Numbered from the stretch's first letter, positions 9,177-17,773 are shown. The stretch: 64,000 nt of DNA from JANMDU01 sp043777675 (GCA_043777675.1 JAYWHR010000033.1:67078-131077); one strand, 5' to 3'. Notes: a model not told the origin generated them from the letters alone. Numbers and translations: made by a program.

Positions 9177-10991
9177 TTATTTCACCCACCACGTATCGAT
9201 CAGCCAGCTATCGGCCTTGGCATAGGGCGGCATGGGCTCTTTATAGCCAAGCTTTTTGCCTGCATAAGCCAAATTGTGTTGCCCGCTCGTCCACTGCGGA
9301 ATCAATACATGGCTATGCGCAATCACTCGCTCCAGCGCTCGGCAAGCAGGCAACAACTCTGCCTTGCTTTGAGCAGCAATCATTTTTGCAGTGAGATCAT
9401 CCACTGCAGGATTTTTCATACCGGCATAATTTTGCCCGCCTGCAGCATCAGCTTCTTTGCTGCCAAACATCTCCACATATTCTTGCCCAGGATTTTGCGT
9501 GCCTGGAAATGCAATCACGATGATGTCGTAGTCGAAGGTTTGCACGCGAGTTTGATACAGTGCGAAATCCACAATACGTGGCTTCACTTCAATGCCAATC
9601 TTGCTTAGATTGCGAAACAGTGAAGTATGGGAGCGCAAGCCAGCCTCAGAGCTGTCTAAAAATTCAAAGACGAGTGGCTCGCCTTTTGAATTACGCATCA
9701 CGCCATCGTTGACTTCCCAGCCCGCTTGTTTTAACAAAGCTACTGCGCGCTTAAGATTCTCGCGAAGCTCCGCTGGATTGGGCTCTTTTGCGCCTGAGTT
9801 GGGCGGCACGGTCATCGGCCCAAACGCTGCAGCGGGTATCTTGCTGCGCCAAGGTTCAAGCAACTTCAATTGCGCCTCATCCGGCATCCCTTTGGCATGA
9901 CAATCCGTGTTTTCAAACAAGCCATTGATACGCACCAATTGATCGTAGGCCAAACGCGAATTCAACCAGTTGAAATCCAGCGCCAAGCCCAGTGCCTCGC
10001 GCACGCGAACATCTTGCAATTTGGCTCTTCGTGTGTTGAGCACGTAGCTTTGAAACCCCGCTGGCAAATTATGCTTAAAGGCTTTCTTGCTGAGCAAACC
10101 GTTATCGAAACGCTTCCCGTTCACGCGCCTGACCCATTCACTGGCTGAATACGATTGCATGAAATCAAATTCACCCGCTTTCAAGCCCTCCAGCCGCGCT
10201 GTGTTGTCTTTGTAAATCTTGATCGTGATGCGATCAAAGTTATGCGTGCCGCGATTCACATTGATATCTTTTCCCCAATATGCTGGATCTCGCAGATAAG
10301 TGATGTCTTTGCCGAAATTTACCGGGCCCACTTTGTAAGCCCCACTGCCAATCGGTACATCCATCACGATTTGATCAAATGGCTTGCGTTTGCCATCTTT
10401 TTCTACGCCCCAATCTCGGCTAAAAATCGGAATGCCGCCCACAGTCAGTGGCAGCTCACGATTTTTCTTTTTGAAATTAAAGCGCACCGTGCGCTCATCA
10501 AGCACATCAACACCGCTCACATCTTCCAGCAACGTGCGATACGCTGGCCGCACAAATTTGCTCGTCAACACTTCGTAGCTGTGCTTCACATCCGCAGCAA
10601 GCACAGGCTGACCATTGTGAAACTTCGCCGCTGTACGCACCTTAAACACCACGCTCAAACCATCAGCCGCCACAGTCACGTCCTCGGCCAACAGCCCATA
10701 CCCCGTCCCCGGTTCATCCATCGCGCCCAGGAGCAGCGATTCAAAGAGCAGCGTATCCAGATAAGCAGGCGCCGTACCCCGAATCGTGAACGGGTTGTAT
10801 TTATCAAACGTAGAGACGCGCAAATTACTCACCGCCACCAGCTCCCCACCCTTCGGCGCAGCCGGGTTCACATAATCAAAATGCGTAAAGCCAGCCGGGT
10901 ACTTGATATCGCCCCAAAGCGAATAGGCGTGGCCTGCCCAAGCGGGCAGCGAACACAAAGTCAACAAACAGGCAAGGCCAAAACGGATCAT
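9177..10991 (-). CDS. yejA: Peptide ABC transporter substrate-binding protein YejA
   Basis: A family 5 extracellular solute-binding protein of about 604 residues. The ATG at 10991 (MIRFGLACLL) is preferred over a TTG six codons upstream because it gives a clean signal peptide ending in AWA. Family signatures include SLWGDIKYPAGFTHFDYVNP near the mature N-terminus and the FKVRTAAKFHNGQP strand. It is first in the operon yejA-B-E-F, so the promoter should lie between 10992 and about 11050. Confidence 0.92.
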   Translation of the reverse strand: MIRFGLACLLTLCSLPAWAGHAYSLWGDIKYPAGFTHFDYVNPAAPKGGELVAVSNLRVSTFDKYNPFTIRGTAPAYLDTLLFESLLLGAMDEPGTGYGLLAEDVTVAADGLSVVFKVRTAAKFHNGQPVLAADVKHSYEVLTSKFVRPAYRTLLEDVSGVDVLDERTVRFNFKKKNRELPLTVGGIPIFSRDWGVEKDGKRKPFDQIVMDVPIGSGAYKVGPVNFGKDITYLRDPAYWGKDINVNRGTHNFDRITIKIYKDNTARLEGLKAGEFDFMQSYSASEWVRRVNGKRFDNGLLSKKAFKHNLPAGFQSYVLNTRRAKLQDVRVREALGLALDFNWLNSRLAYDQLVRINGLFENTDCHAKGMPDEAQLKLLEPWRSKIPAAAFGPMTVPPNSGAKEPNPAELRENLKRAVALLKQAGWEVNDGVMRNSKGEPLVFEFLDSSEAGLRSHTSLFRNLSKIGIEVKPRIVDFALYQTRVQTFDYDIIVIAFPGTQNPGQEYVEMFGSKEADAAGGQNYAGMKNPAVDDLTAKMIAAQSKAELLPACRALERVIAHSHVLIPQWTSGQHNLAYAGKKLGYKEPMPPYAKADSWLIDTWWVK

Positions 10992-11053
10992 GGTTTCATT
11001 GTGCCGCAAAGTCTGCCTTGGAATTTGTTGGGCGAGTGCATTGGCAGCAGCTT

Positions 11054-11776
11054 TTATGGTGCTAGTTTTGCTAGCGCGCGAATCGAATCGCGCAATTTAG
11101 GCAGTCGAGACTGACTGCCAGCATCGCCCGGCAGATGACCAGCCAGCGCTGTATTGAAATCATCATCAGCTAGCAGCTTGCTCAATTCATCAGCCAGATA
11201 GGCCCTCAGTTCAGCGGGCGCAGCCGCGCACTCACCGAGCAGCTCTGGCCGACGATCCACGACAGTGATGATGTCTTCCAGATCATGGCCACCCAAATAA
11301 TCAGGCTGACCGTTCGCATCATGCCCACGATCTTTGAACGCCTCCAGTTTGGTTGCAATGAACACCGGCGCATGAATCAATCGAATAATCAAGCCAGAAT
11401 TCAGCGCGACGGGCTCAGCAGTTTGCACCGCCAACGGATACCACCGATTCGCAAAACCAAGAATGCCAGGTACCGTGGGCATCACATCCAGCGTAACAGA
11501 GCCAAAAACCCATCGGCAAATTGGCGCTTGCGGCCGTATGTCATTACTGAAGCCTCTTGCACGCACCTTACTCTCTAGCGCATGGTAATCCTGCGCGGTG
11601 AGCGCTTGAGCAATGATGTCCACATCTTCGGTAATACGAATGTTGTCTGGGCGAGCTTGCGTGAGCAACAACCCTGTAGCGCAACCACCCACGAAGACCA
11701 CATCCGCGCAGACTGGCCCCAGAGCCTGCGCCACCAGCTCTAGCAAGGCGCGATTCGGGTCGTTCATGGTGTTCAT
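11054..11776 (-). CDS. AbiEii-like nucleotidyltransferase
   Basis: A 240-residue protein with the minimal nucleotidyltransferase motif: VGGCATG near residue 30, then TEDVDII near residue 51, and a downstream KLEAFKDRG block near residue 144. These are typical of the AbiEii (type IV toxin) superfamily. Its start overlaps the stop of the upstream winged-helix gene by ATGA, so the two form one unit, as in AbiE systems where the first gene encodes the antitoxin and repressor. The nucleotide donor and target are unknown. A toxin role is inferred from arrangement and fold only. Confidence 0.75.
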   Translation of the reverse strand: MNTMNDPNRALLELVAQALGPVCADVVFVGGCATGLLLTQARPDNIRITEDVDIIAQALTAQDYHALESKVRARGFSNDIRPQAPICRWVFGSVTLDVMPTVPGILGFANRWYPLAVQTAEPVALNSGLIIRLIHAPVFIATKLEAFKDRGHDANGQPDYLGGHDLEDIITVVDRRPELLGECAAAPAELRAYLADELSKLLADDDFNTALAGHLPGDAGSQSRLPKLRDSIRALAKLAP

Positions 11777-12327
11777 TTCAGGCGCTCCTCCAGTAGGCTG
11801 CGCACGATGTCTCGCTCTCTGGCTTGACCAATGCGCAAGGCATCAAACAGCGCCAGCAGCTCATAAAACGGCCGATCAGCTTGAGCCGCCAAGGGCAATT
11901 TAGGATACAGCGGGAGCAAGCTTGTGCCACGCGTGTTTCCCTCAGCATGCGGCCACACAGGCGGCAATTCATCAGCAAACAATACTTTGGATCGCAAAGG
12001 CTCCACGCCATGCGCCGTTGGAAAACCCACCGTCACTTCGCCCCGCACCGCCGGAAAAAAGTAAGCCGCGCCTTGCAGCACCAGCGCACGAAACGCAGGC
12101 ATCACCAAGCTAGGCACCCCATCCACATCCGTGAGCAAGCGCGATGCAGACAAACGCGCAATGCAGGCATGCGCCTCAAAGGGCGACATATGCAGCGCAT
12201 GCGCCAACGCCGCATAAGGCAACCGATGCCCCTGCAAACACACCAACTTAAACGCCACAGCCAAATCCTGCGGCTTCAATGACCACTGTGAATGCCCCAG
12301 TCTTGACTTGATTCCTGAATTACTCAT
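11773..12327 (-). CDS. Winged-helix protein paired with AbiEii-like nucleotidyltransferase
   Basis: The start is taken at MSNSGIKSRLG (12327); an ATG at 12366 is also in frame and lies in the operator-like region. About 184 residues. Residues 15-75 look like a helix-turn-helix or winged helix (ALAVAF, YAALAHALHMSPFEAHACIARL). The rest has no recognised domain. Placement directly before and overlapping the nucleotidyltransferase suggests a cognate antitoxin or autorepressor. The upstream DNA holds TATGCAA repeats and a perfect hairpin that could be its operators. Confidence 0.6.
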   Translation of the reverse strand: MSNSGIKSRLGHSQWSLKPQDLAVAFKLVCLQGHRLPYAALAHALHMSPFEAHACIARLSASRLLTDVDGVPSLVMPAFRALVLQGAAYFFPAVRGEVTVGFPTAHGVEPLRSKVLFADELPPVWPHAEGNTRGTSLLPLYPKLPLAAQADRPFYELLALFDALRIGQARERDIVRSLLEERLK

Positions 12328-12339
12328 TCCCGCCTCCAT

Positions 12340-12431
12340 ACGCAATATGCATATAGAATATGCCATGAAATAAAGTATATTTCAAGGTGTTTTACAAAAA
12401 CTATGCAATTTGCATATTGCATATTGCATAG
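12340..12431. promoter_or_regulatory. TATGCAA operator-like repeats
   Basis: The segment 12401-12431 is bounded by CTATGCAAT and its reverse complement ATTGCATAG, with further GCATATTGC copies between. A related GCAATATGCATAT block lies at 12341-12353, next to the start of the winged-helix gene. The arrangement suggests binding sites for the product of that gene. Confidence 0.55.
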
Positions 12432-12432
12432 G

Positions 12433-12464
12433 TTTCATTCGTTATTTGCGAATAACGAATGAAA
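12433..12464. promoter_or_regulatory. Perfect 14-bp inverted repeat with 4-nt loop
   Basis: TTTCATTCGTTATT at 12433-12446 is an exact reverse complement of 12451-12464, with loop TGCG. It lies between the end of one AbiEii-like gene (12480) and the promoter of the next pair. There is no T-tract, so an operator is as likely as a terminator. Confidence 0.6.
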
Positions 12465-12479
12465 GCTGTTTAAATCACC

Positions 12480-13394
12480 TCAAAATTTAGGGGAAATTGG
12501 CCTTCTCCCGGCATGAATAATGCGCAGAGTGCTATCGAAAGATGAGTACTTTACTGAACGCAAACCATCGCATAGGCCTGCAATCATCATGAGTGCACTT
12601 CCGGTGTCGATCTGTGATTGCCTTGCTAGCAGCCTCGCGCCATTCTCATCAGCCTCGGGCTCTAAGATTTGCAAAAGGCGATCCACCGCTGCGTCGTCGA
12701 TGAGCTGCCTCATGTCTCGGCCTATCAGCCTCGCGCTGGCACCCTCGTAAGTGTAATCGTCTGCCTCAAAAATCTCTGGATAGCTGGCAGCGGCATAATC
12801 GTATTGATCGCAATCAAGATAGTGGCGCAGATACAGCATCAAATCCCCGGCATCGCGCCCGGGGTGCGTGAGCTTGCGGTCTTGCCATGCTGTGATCTTA
12901 AGCAATGCTAAAGCGGGCAAACTAGGAACGACTAATTCAATACCGCCTGGCAAGCGCACTTCATGCCCCGATTGCATTGCCTCCTGCATACCAAAGCAAT
13001 CAAAAATCGTTTGCTGCTCCGGCGGCCAAGCCAGTGTGCGGTCGGCTCGCTCCACGCCGCCAAACGGCACGATATCAAGCGGTCTGCCCGAGCGATGCCA
13101 GAGCTTGTGCGTTGCCTCCTTTGATCTCGCTTCAAACTGCCCGCTTGCAATCAGCGCTTGGCGCAGGGCATCAAAGCTTGCCCAATCGCGCACCATCACA
13201 CCAAAATCCACATCCTCGGTCAGGCGCAGCGTCTTGATGCCATACACATGCAGCAGCATCACATCACGCGCTGCCGCACCCATGAGGAAAAATGGCGCAT
13301 CTATTTTTGCGGCCTCTTGCTGCAAGGGGCGCACTATCTCAACCAGTGGCTGCAGATCAAGCTTGGCGGACAAGTCGTACAACATGTTCTTCAT
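12480..13394 (-). CDS. AbiEii-like nucleotidyltransferase, second copy
   Basis: About 304 residues from MKNMLYDLSAK (13394), where the frame overlaps the end of the upstream gene by about 38 bp. The motif FLMGAAARDVML followed by TEDVDFGV fits a minimal nucleotidyltransferase, and ALLKITAWQDRK corresponds to the conserved lysine-bearing helix of AbiEii proteins. It is paired with the AbiEi-like gene 13357-14430. The protein is only distantly similar to the 11054-11776 product, so the two units are probably separate acquisitions and not a recent duplication. Confidence 0.72.
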   Translation of the reverse strand: MKNMLYDLSAKLDLQPLVEIVRPLQQEAAKIDAPFFLMGAAARDVMLLHVYGIKTLRLTEDVDFGVMVRDWASFDALRQALIASGQFEARSKEATHKLWHRSGRPLDIVPFGGVERADRTLAWPPEQQTIFDCFGMQEAMQSGHEVRLPGGIELVVPSLPALALLKITAWQDRKLTHPGRDAGDLMLYLRHYLDCDQYDYAAASYPEIFEADDYTYEGASARLIGRDMRQLIDDAAVDRLLQILEPEADENGARLLARQSQIDTGSALMMIAGLCDGLRSVKYSSFDSTLRIIHAGRRPISPKF

Positions 13395-14430
13395 ACAGCC
13401 GCTTGGCCGTCTCGATACAACGCGCATCGCCAGTGGCTAGCAAATCTGCGTACACCAACACGGGCGGCACGCACACTTCACCTTGCTCATCCGGGAAATT
13501 CCAAAACCGCCTGCGCACCTCTACCGCATCACGATGCTGCGCATCGGCTTCTTTCATAAATCGGTATTTGCCTGCCAGCAAGCCCGGCAGCTTCTCGGCA
13601 TACAGCGTCAGCTCAGCCGGCTTGAGGTATTGCGTCAGCAGCGCACCCGCAGGCTCGCCGCCCCATTGCGCGGCATGCGCTGCCAGCGGCCAATCGCGCC
13701 ATTCGTCAATCGCCTGCACGTAATAGCGCCCAAGCAAGGTACGCGGGCGCAGCTGGCGCGCATATGCATCTGCCCACAGCGCCAGCAGCCGCTCGCCCTC
13801 GTGCAGGCGGCGCGTGCCGCGCTTGGCTTTGATCTCTGTGATAAAGCCCTGTTGCTGCAAATCCGGCATCACCCAGCCCACCGTGCCATGCGCCACACCC
13901 GCTCGAGCAGCCAGCTCACGGTATGGCAAATTGACCCATTCAGGATGGCACAGCAAAGCAAAGATTACCTGTAAACCCGTTGGCTGAAAAGCCCGCCCTA
14001 TTTGCAGCGCTTTCGCTTTGAGCATCGGCTTACGCCCCACCACAAACACCATCAGCCCCGGCTGCTGAATATGGGCATTGCCCGCCGCATCAGCAAACTC
14101 GCGCCCCTGCTGACGCAAAGCCTCGGCAAGCTCGGGTGCGATGTAATCTGCCACCAGCAGCCCCGGCAAGCCATGCAGCTCCGCTTGTCTGTCCAGCTGA
14201 TGCAGCGCCGCCCCCAGATTGGCAGGGCGCAATGTTCGCTTGATCTCGACCCAATAGCGCTGCAGCTCATCGCCCCGCCCTATCTTGGCCACCGCATCCG
14301 CTTGCAAGTTGCCACGCATCTCAACCGCCGGCTCCTCCACCGCAGCCAACCCTAAGCCCCGCAGCGCCTCAAAGGCTGCGCTGAGCAGATCAGTTTCTTG
14401 GGTGACGAGTATTTTGTCCATTATTTTCAT
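13357..14430 (-). CDS. AbiEi-like antitoxin/transcriptional regulator
   Basis: A 357-residue protein. The N-terminal half is nuclease-fold-like, with WVEIKRTLRPANL, a helix, then GLLVADYIAPELAEALR. The middle has a winged helix at about residues 165-210 (LPYRELAARAGVAHGTVGWVM). This layout matches large AbiEi-family antitoxins that accompany AbiEii toxins. The start could be 14430 or the second ATG at 14421. TTGTCCA/TGGACAA sites flank and overlap the start, which suggests autorepression. It overlaps the downstream nucleotidyltransferase gene. Confidence 0.7.
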   Translation of the reverse strand: MKIMDKILVTQETDLLSAAFEALRGLGLAAVEEPAVEMRGNLQADAVAKIGRGDELQRYWVEIKRTLRPANLGAALHQLDRQAELHGLPGLLVADYIAPELAEALRQQGREFADAAGNAHIQQPGLMVFVVGRKPMLKAKALQIGRAFQPTGLQVIFALLCHPEWVNLPYRELAARAGVAHGTVGWVMPDLQQQGFITEIKAKRGTRRLHEGERLLALWADAYARQLRPRTLLGRYYVQAIDEWRDWPLAAHAAQWGGEPAGALLTQYLKPAELTLYAEKLPGLLAGKYRFMKEADAQHRDAVEVRRRFWNFPDEQGEVCVPPVLVYADLLATGDARCIETAKRLYEEHVVRLVRQA

Positions 14431-14509
14431 TGTCCACGATTATTGGACAAAATGCAATATTGGACAAATGCGGGGTTCAATTTTTATGAATATTCCTGTG
14501 TTTGGACAA
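14414..14509. promoter_or_regulatory. TTGTCCA/TGGACAA operator array
   Basis: TTGTCCA occurs at 14414-14420 and 14430-14436, and its reverse complement at 14444-14450, 14461-14467 and 14503-14509. The pair at 14430/14450 is a perfect 7-bp palindrome with a 7-bp spacer at the start codon of the AbiEi-like gene. It is likely the binding array of that regulator. Confidence 0.65.
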
Positions 14510-14701
14510 CCTCGATGCAAGCTCGCTCTTTTACAAAATGTGGCGATGTTTTTCAAACACTAGTTCCATCGATCAGTATTGCAGCCTAAGGAATACAAGC
14601 GCAGTCAGCAAGTATCGATTTAAATCAACGATCAATGCCCTTCACAAAAGAAGTTACGCGTGAACTTGTAGTTCTAGCTGGCTCGTGATACCTACTGATA
14701 T
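14510..14701. other. Intergenic segment without recognised features
   Basis: With the operator array this makes a 271-bp gap between the AbiEi-like gene and the next gene pair. Nothing beyond the operator copies was recognised. Confidence 0.5.
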
Positions 14702-15163
14702 TTATTCAGCAAGCAGTTCACGCAGAGTAAACCTCGCAAGCCCGATAGTTGCCGTAGCAGTAGCGGCCGATAGCAGTCCGCCAATCATGATCGTTACACC
14801 CAAAAAGGGGTGAAATGCCTTCAAAACCATCCAAGTCGCACAAATACATGCAAGAGTCCCGATTAAGCACCACCCAAAGGCAATTAAAACTCGCGCTTTG
14901 AGTTTTGGATAATCTGGCCATTCGATCAATACTTTCCGCCCACCGCTCAACGAAAGAAGTTCAAGGCTTTCTCGATAGCAAAAAGCAAGCATTGCAATAG
15001 AAAGCCCTGCCGCGGAAAGACCCCAAGCTACCGAATCACTCAAAGGCTTAAGCAGCACATCTGCCCACATTGGCTGATAAGCATAAACAGCAAACGGAAT
15101 CAAAGCAAGAAGTAGTTCTGGCGAAATGAACGCCTGTCGCAAAAAATCAGTGAGCCTAGTCAT
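14702..15163 (-). CDS. Small membrane protein of unknown function, paired with upstream gene
   Basis: A 153-residue protein with about four hydrophobic segments (LLLALIPFAVYAY, LSAAGLSIAMLAF, VLIAFGWCLIGTLACICATW, FLGVTIMIGGLLSAATATATI). No family recognised. Its start overlaps the stop of the 300-residue gene upstream by ATGA, so the two are coupled. Neighbouring AbiE-like units and a restriction-gene remnant suggest, without proof, that the pair belongs to a defence island. Codon use and GC look lower than in the yej operon. Confidence 0.65.
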   Translation of the reverse strand: MTRLTDFLRQAFISPELLLALIPFAVYAYQPMWADVLLKPLSDSVAWGLSAAGLSIAMLAFCYRESLELLSLSGGRKVLIEWPDYPKLKARVLIAFGWCLIGTLACICATWMVLKAFHPFLGVTIMIGGLLSAATATATIGLARFTLRELLAE

Positions 15164-16062
15164 GGATGCTCCAAACCGCGCTCATCATTAAGCTTTTGAA
15201 ACGCTTCGAAAGCATGGTCGAAAAGTCGTTTAGGCTCAGGATCACCTTCGAACAGAAAGCTTTTCTGGTTTTCACTGGTTCGGATGATGACTTGGCGACC
15301 ATGCTCAATCCCCTTCACTCGCGCACGGCCATAGCCGTCCGCAGCCATAAGCAACGCGGCGTCACCAAGCCCATCTAATAGTGGCTCCATCAATTCAAGT
15401 AGATCAGCGGGTGGTAAATCAGCGAGAACAGCCCTCGCAATTTCGGTTACTTTGGTTTTAATGCCCTGAGGTGCCTCCTCTTTAATCACTGCTTCTGTGA
15501 GCTTGCGCTTTAGTAAGTATTCACTGAGCGACTTCCAACACGGGCCAAAGAGTGGATTCGGCGGAAAAATAGACGCTTGCAATTCCGTGATAACACTCAA
15601 GCCTGAAAGTCTGGTAACAAAGGTCCGCAAGTCTGCAATTGGCTCAATGTCGCAGCCGACAAAGAACTTTTGAAACTTGATTTCAACTAGATCCCTGAAT
15701 ACTTTTTCGAACTGATCGCTAGGGAAACTATTCCATATATGTCGATATGCCAAGCCACTAAAAGCAGGTAAATAAACAAATGGGCTGGCAACATCAATCA
15801 AGTACGGCACCGATGCGGATACTGATGCGTGTCGATCCTCTCTGACCACCTCTACCTCGCCAACCTGCCGATATTTGGCGATCTTTGCGTAAAACCCCGT
15901 TTCCTGTCCCGGTGCACCGAAAGCTTGAAAGTCAATGAAGCTGTAGCGTGTCCCACGGTATTCGATGGTCGCAGGTTCACGCATAGCCTCAACAATTTTG
16001 TCCGCAGTCAATTCGCCACGCTTTCGCACCCGCCCAAGATAGAACTTCGCTTGCTTGCTCAT
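15160..16062 (-). CDS. Soluble protein of unknown function, partner of the membrane gene
   Basis: A 300-residue protein with no signal peptide and no family I can name. It opens with KFYLGRVRKRGELTADKI and includes YRGTRYSFIDFQAFG, which may be beta-strand-rich. The helical C-terminal half ends near LFDHAFEAFQKLNDERG. Translational overlap with the four-segment membrane protein downstream suggests a sensor or regulator working with a membrane effector, but nothing in the sequence proves this. The remnant at 16072-16254 lies 9 bp upstream on the same strand. Confidence 0.65.
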   Translation of the reverse strand: MSKQAKFYLGRVRKRGELTADKIVEAMREPATIEYRGTRYSFIDFQAFGAPGQETGFYAKIAKYRQVGEVEVVREDRHASVSASVPYLIDVASPFVYLPAFSGLAYRHIWNSFPSDQFEKVFRDLVEIKFQKFFVGCDIEPIADLRTFVTRLSGLSVITELQASIFPPNPLFGPCWKSLSEYLLKRKLTEAVIKEEAPQGIKTKVTEIARAVLADLPPADLLELMEPLLDGLGDAALLMAADGYGRARVKGIEHGRQVIIRTSENQKSFLFEGDPEPKRLFDHAFEAFQKLNDERGLEHP

Positions 16063-16071
16063 TTTGTTCCT

Positions 16072-16254
16072 TTACATACGGAATTGCTTACCGAGTGCCG
16101 CATACCGCAACGCCTGTGGGCGCTGGAGAGTGGTGTCGACCTCTACTTCAGTTTTGCGAAAGAAGGACTTGAGGCGGTCGACTTTGGCTGCGATTCGAGC
16201 CCGCTTCACATCTTGCACAGCCCAGCCCGCTGTAATCAGCAACGCATCAATGCT
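16072..16254 (-). pseudogene. Remnant resembling a type I restriction-modification gene
   Basis: About 59 codons without a start codon, preceded in frame by TAA and ending in TAA at 16072-16074. The first part (DALLITAGWAVQDV) resembles the N-terminal region of HsdR-like or DEAD-box restriction subunits. The second (TTLQRPQALRYAALGKQF) resembles the C-terminal end of HsdS subunits. It looks like a deletion scar joining two genes of one locus. The match is from memory of family sequences, so it is tentative. Confidence 0.4.
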
Positions 16255-16393
16255 TTATCGGGCGCGGGCGTTGAATGTCAAAAAATGTTTCCTTGCTGGA
16301 TTCTATGCATAAATTTTCAGCAATTGGCATAGGTTGCCCGCATGCGACAATTCTGTCCATCTTCTGTGCATTTCTATTTCAAGAGGCATCTTC

Positions 16394-17194
16394 ATGGGTT
16401 TTCTTACTGGCAAAAAACTGCTGATCACTGGCGTTCTGTCTAACCGCTCGATTGCTTATGGCATTGCCAAGGCTTGTCACCGCGAGGGGGCGGAGTTGGC
16501 GTTTTCTTATGTGGGCGAGCGGTTTAAGGATCGGATCACGGAGTTTGCGGCTGATTTTGGTTCGAAGCTGATTTTTGATTGCGATGTGGGCTCAGATGAG
16601 CAGATTGAGAAGATGTTTGCGGATTTGTCGCTCGTTTGGCCGAGGTTTGATGGCTTTGTGCATGCGATTGGCTTTGCGCCGCGCGAGGCGATTGCGGGGG
16701 ACTTTCTCGATGGCCTCTCGCGCGAGGGTTACAAAATCGCCCACGATATTTCGGCTTACAGTTTTCCGGCGATGGCCAAGGCTTGTTTGCCGATGTTGAA
16801 CGATAAATCTGCGGTGCTCACGCTCACTTATCTAGGCGCAGAGCGCGTGGTGCCTAACTACAACACGATGGGCTTGGCCAAAGCCTCTTTGGAAGCCAGC
16901 GTGCGCTACTTGGCTGAATCGCTGGGCGCGAAGAATCGCCAGCTCAGAGCCAATGGCATCAGCGCCGGACCGATCAAAACTTTGGCGGCCAGTGGCATCA
17001 AAGGCTTTGGAAAAATCTTGTCGGTCGTCGCAGAAAACTCACCGATTCGCCGCAACGTGACATTGGAAGACGTGGGCAATGCAGCTGCGTTTTTGCTGAG
17101 TGATTTGGCTGCTGGCGTGAGCGCGGAGATCATGTATGTGGACGGCGGCTTTAGCAATGTGGTGGGCGGGATTGCAGAGCCTGTTGGCGAATGA
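16394..17194 (+). CDS. fabI: Enoyl-ACP reductase FabI
   Basis: A 266-residue NADH-dependent enoyl-acyl carrier protein reductase of the final fatty-acid elongation step. The start at 16394 (MGFLTGKKLL) is chosen over 16334 because AAGAGG lies just upstream and the protein then begins like other FabI. The cofactor loop GVLSNRSIAYGIAKA is near residues 13-27, the Y-x6-K active site (YNTMGLAK) near 157-164, and SAGPIKTLAASGI near 190. A copy of the dispersed palindromic repeat follows 22 bp after the stop. Confidence 0.95.
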   Translation: MGFLTGKKLLITGVLSNRSIAYGIAKACHREGAELAFSYVGERFKDRITEFAADFGSKLIFDCDVGSDEQIEKMFADLSLVWPRFDGFVHAIGFAPREAIAGDFLDGLSREGYKIAHDISAYSFPAMAKACLPMLNDKSAVLTLTYLGAERVVPNYNTMGLAKASLEASVRYLAESLGAKNRQLRANGISAGPIKTLAASGIKGFGKILSVVAENSPIRRNVTLEDVGNAAAFLLSDLAAGVSAEIMYVDGGFSNVVGGIAEPVGE

Positions 17195-17216
17195 TATTTA
17201 GAACGTTTTAGGCGTA

Positions 17217-17263
17217 TAGCCGGCATAAAATATGCGCGGAGTGCTATTAAATCAGGAGTATTC
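17217..17263 (+). repeat. Dispersed palindromic repeat, copy 4 (intergenic)
   Basis: Forward copy between convergent fabI and a membrane-protein gene. It starts TAGCCGGCATAAAATATGCG, then GCGGAGTGCTATTAAATCAG. It is the clearest intergenic copy and shares the 21-bp core of copy 8. Confidence 0.8.
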
Positions 17264-17699
17264 AGACTTCTGCGATAGCTTCTGACATGGCCTCCACCCC
17301 ATAGGCCTCCCGCTCAAAGCAATTGCCCAAATACAGATCGTTGCCGCGCAGCCAAGCCCAAAAGCTTGCTGTAGGGTAAGCCAATAAAAACAACACGCCC
17401 CAGCGTTCAAACTGCCGCACATGCACACGTTCATGCGCATGCCAGCGCTGCAAATCTTCAGCCTGTAGCGCTACGATGAGGTGCCCCAAAGTGATCGCTG
17501 CGAATCTTTGGTGGCGCAGTAGCCACTGAGCCAAATCGCTGTCTTGCGGCAAACAACACTCCAATGCGCCATCTACCCAACGCATACGCCCACCAGCCAG
17601 CAAAACAACCGGGGCCAAAAGTAGCCCGAGCGCAGAGCATGGTGCAGCCCAAATCAGACGACTGATACGAAAAAAGAAAAGAAAGTACGAAGATGACAT
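17262..17699 (-). CDS. Small membrane protein with HExxH motif
   Basis: A 145-residue protein with an N-terminal hydrophobic region (LIWAAPCSALGLLLAPVVLLAGG) and a second hydrophobic segment around FLLAYPTASFWAW. Between them HAHERVHVRQFERWG contains HERVH, a zinc-peptidase-type HExxH, and a glutamate-bearing NCFEREAYGVE follows about 30 residues later. This spacing could form a gluzincin-like site. I do not recognise the family, and peptidase activity is only a suggestion. The stop codon touches the end of repeat copy 4. Confidence 0.7.
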   Translation of the reverse strand: MSSSYFLFFFRISRLIWAAPCSALGLLLAPVVLLAGGRMRWVDGALECCLPQDSDLAQWLLRHQRFAAITLGHLIVALQAEDLQRWHAHERVHVRQFERWGVLFLLAYPTASFWAWLRGNDLYLGNCFEREAYGVEAMSEAIAEV

Positions 17700-17773
17700 G
17701 GGAGGGGTGGGCTATATCTCCCAATAACGCATGCATTCCTCAAAAAGACGACTTCATAAGTGTTTTAGGCCGC

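Noticed and set aside
10155..11114. 319-codon open frame on the plus strand
   Set aside because: It is antisense to yejA over its full length, is rich in His/Arg/Gln typical of antisense frames, and has no recognisable domain.
11054..13394. The two AbiEii-like genes as a recent tandem duplication
   Set aside because: The proteins share only the short catalytic motifs, their partners differ in size and fold, and their operator-like sequences are unrelated.
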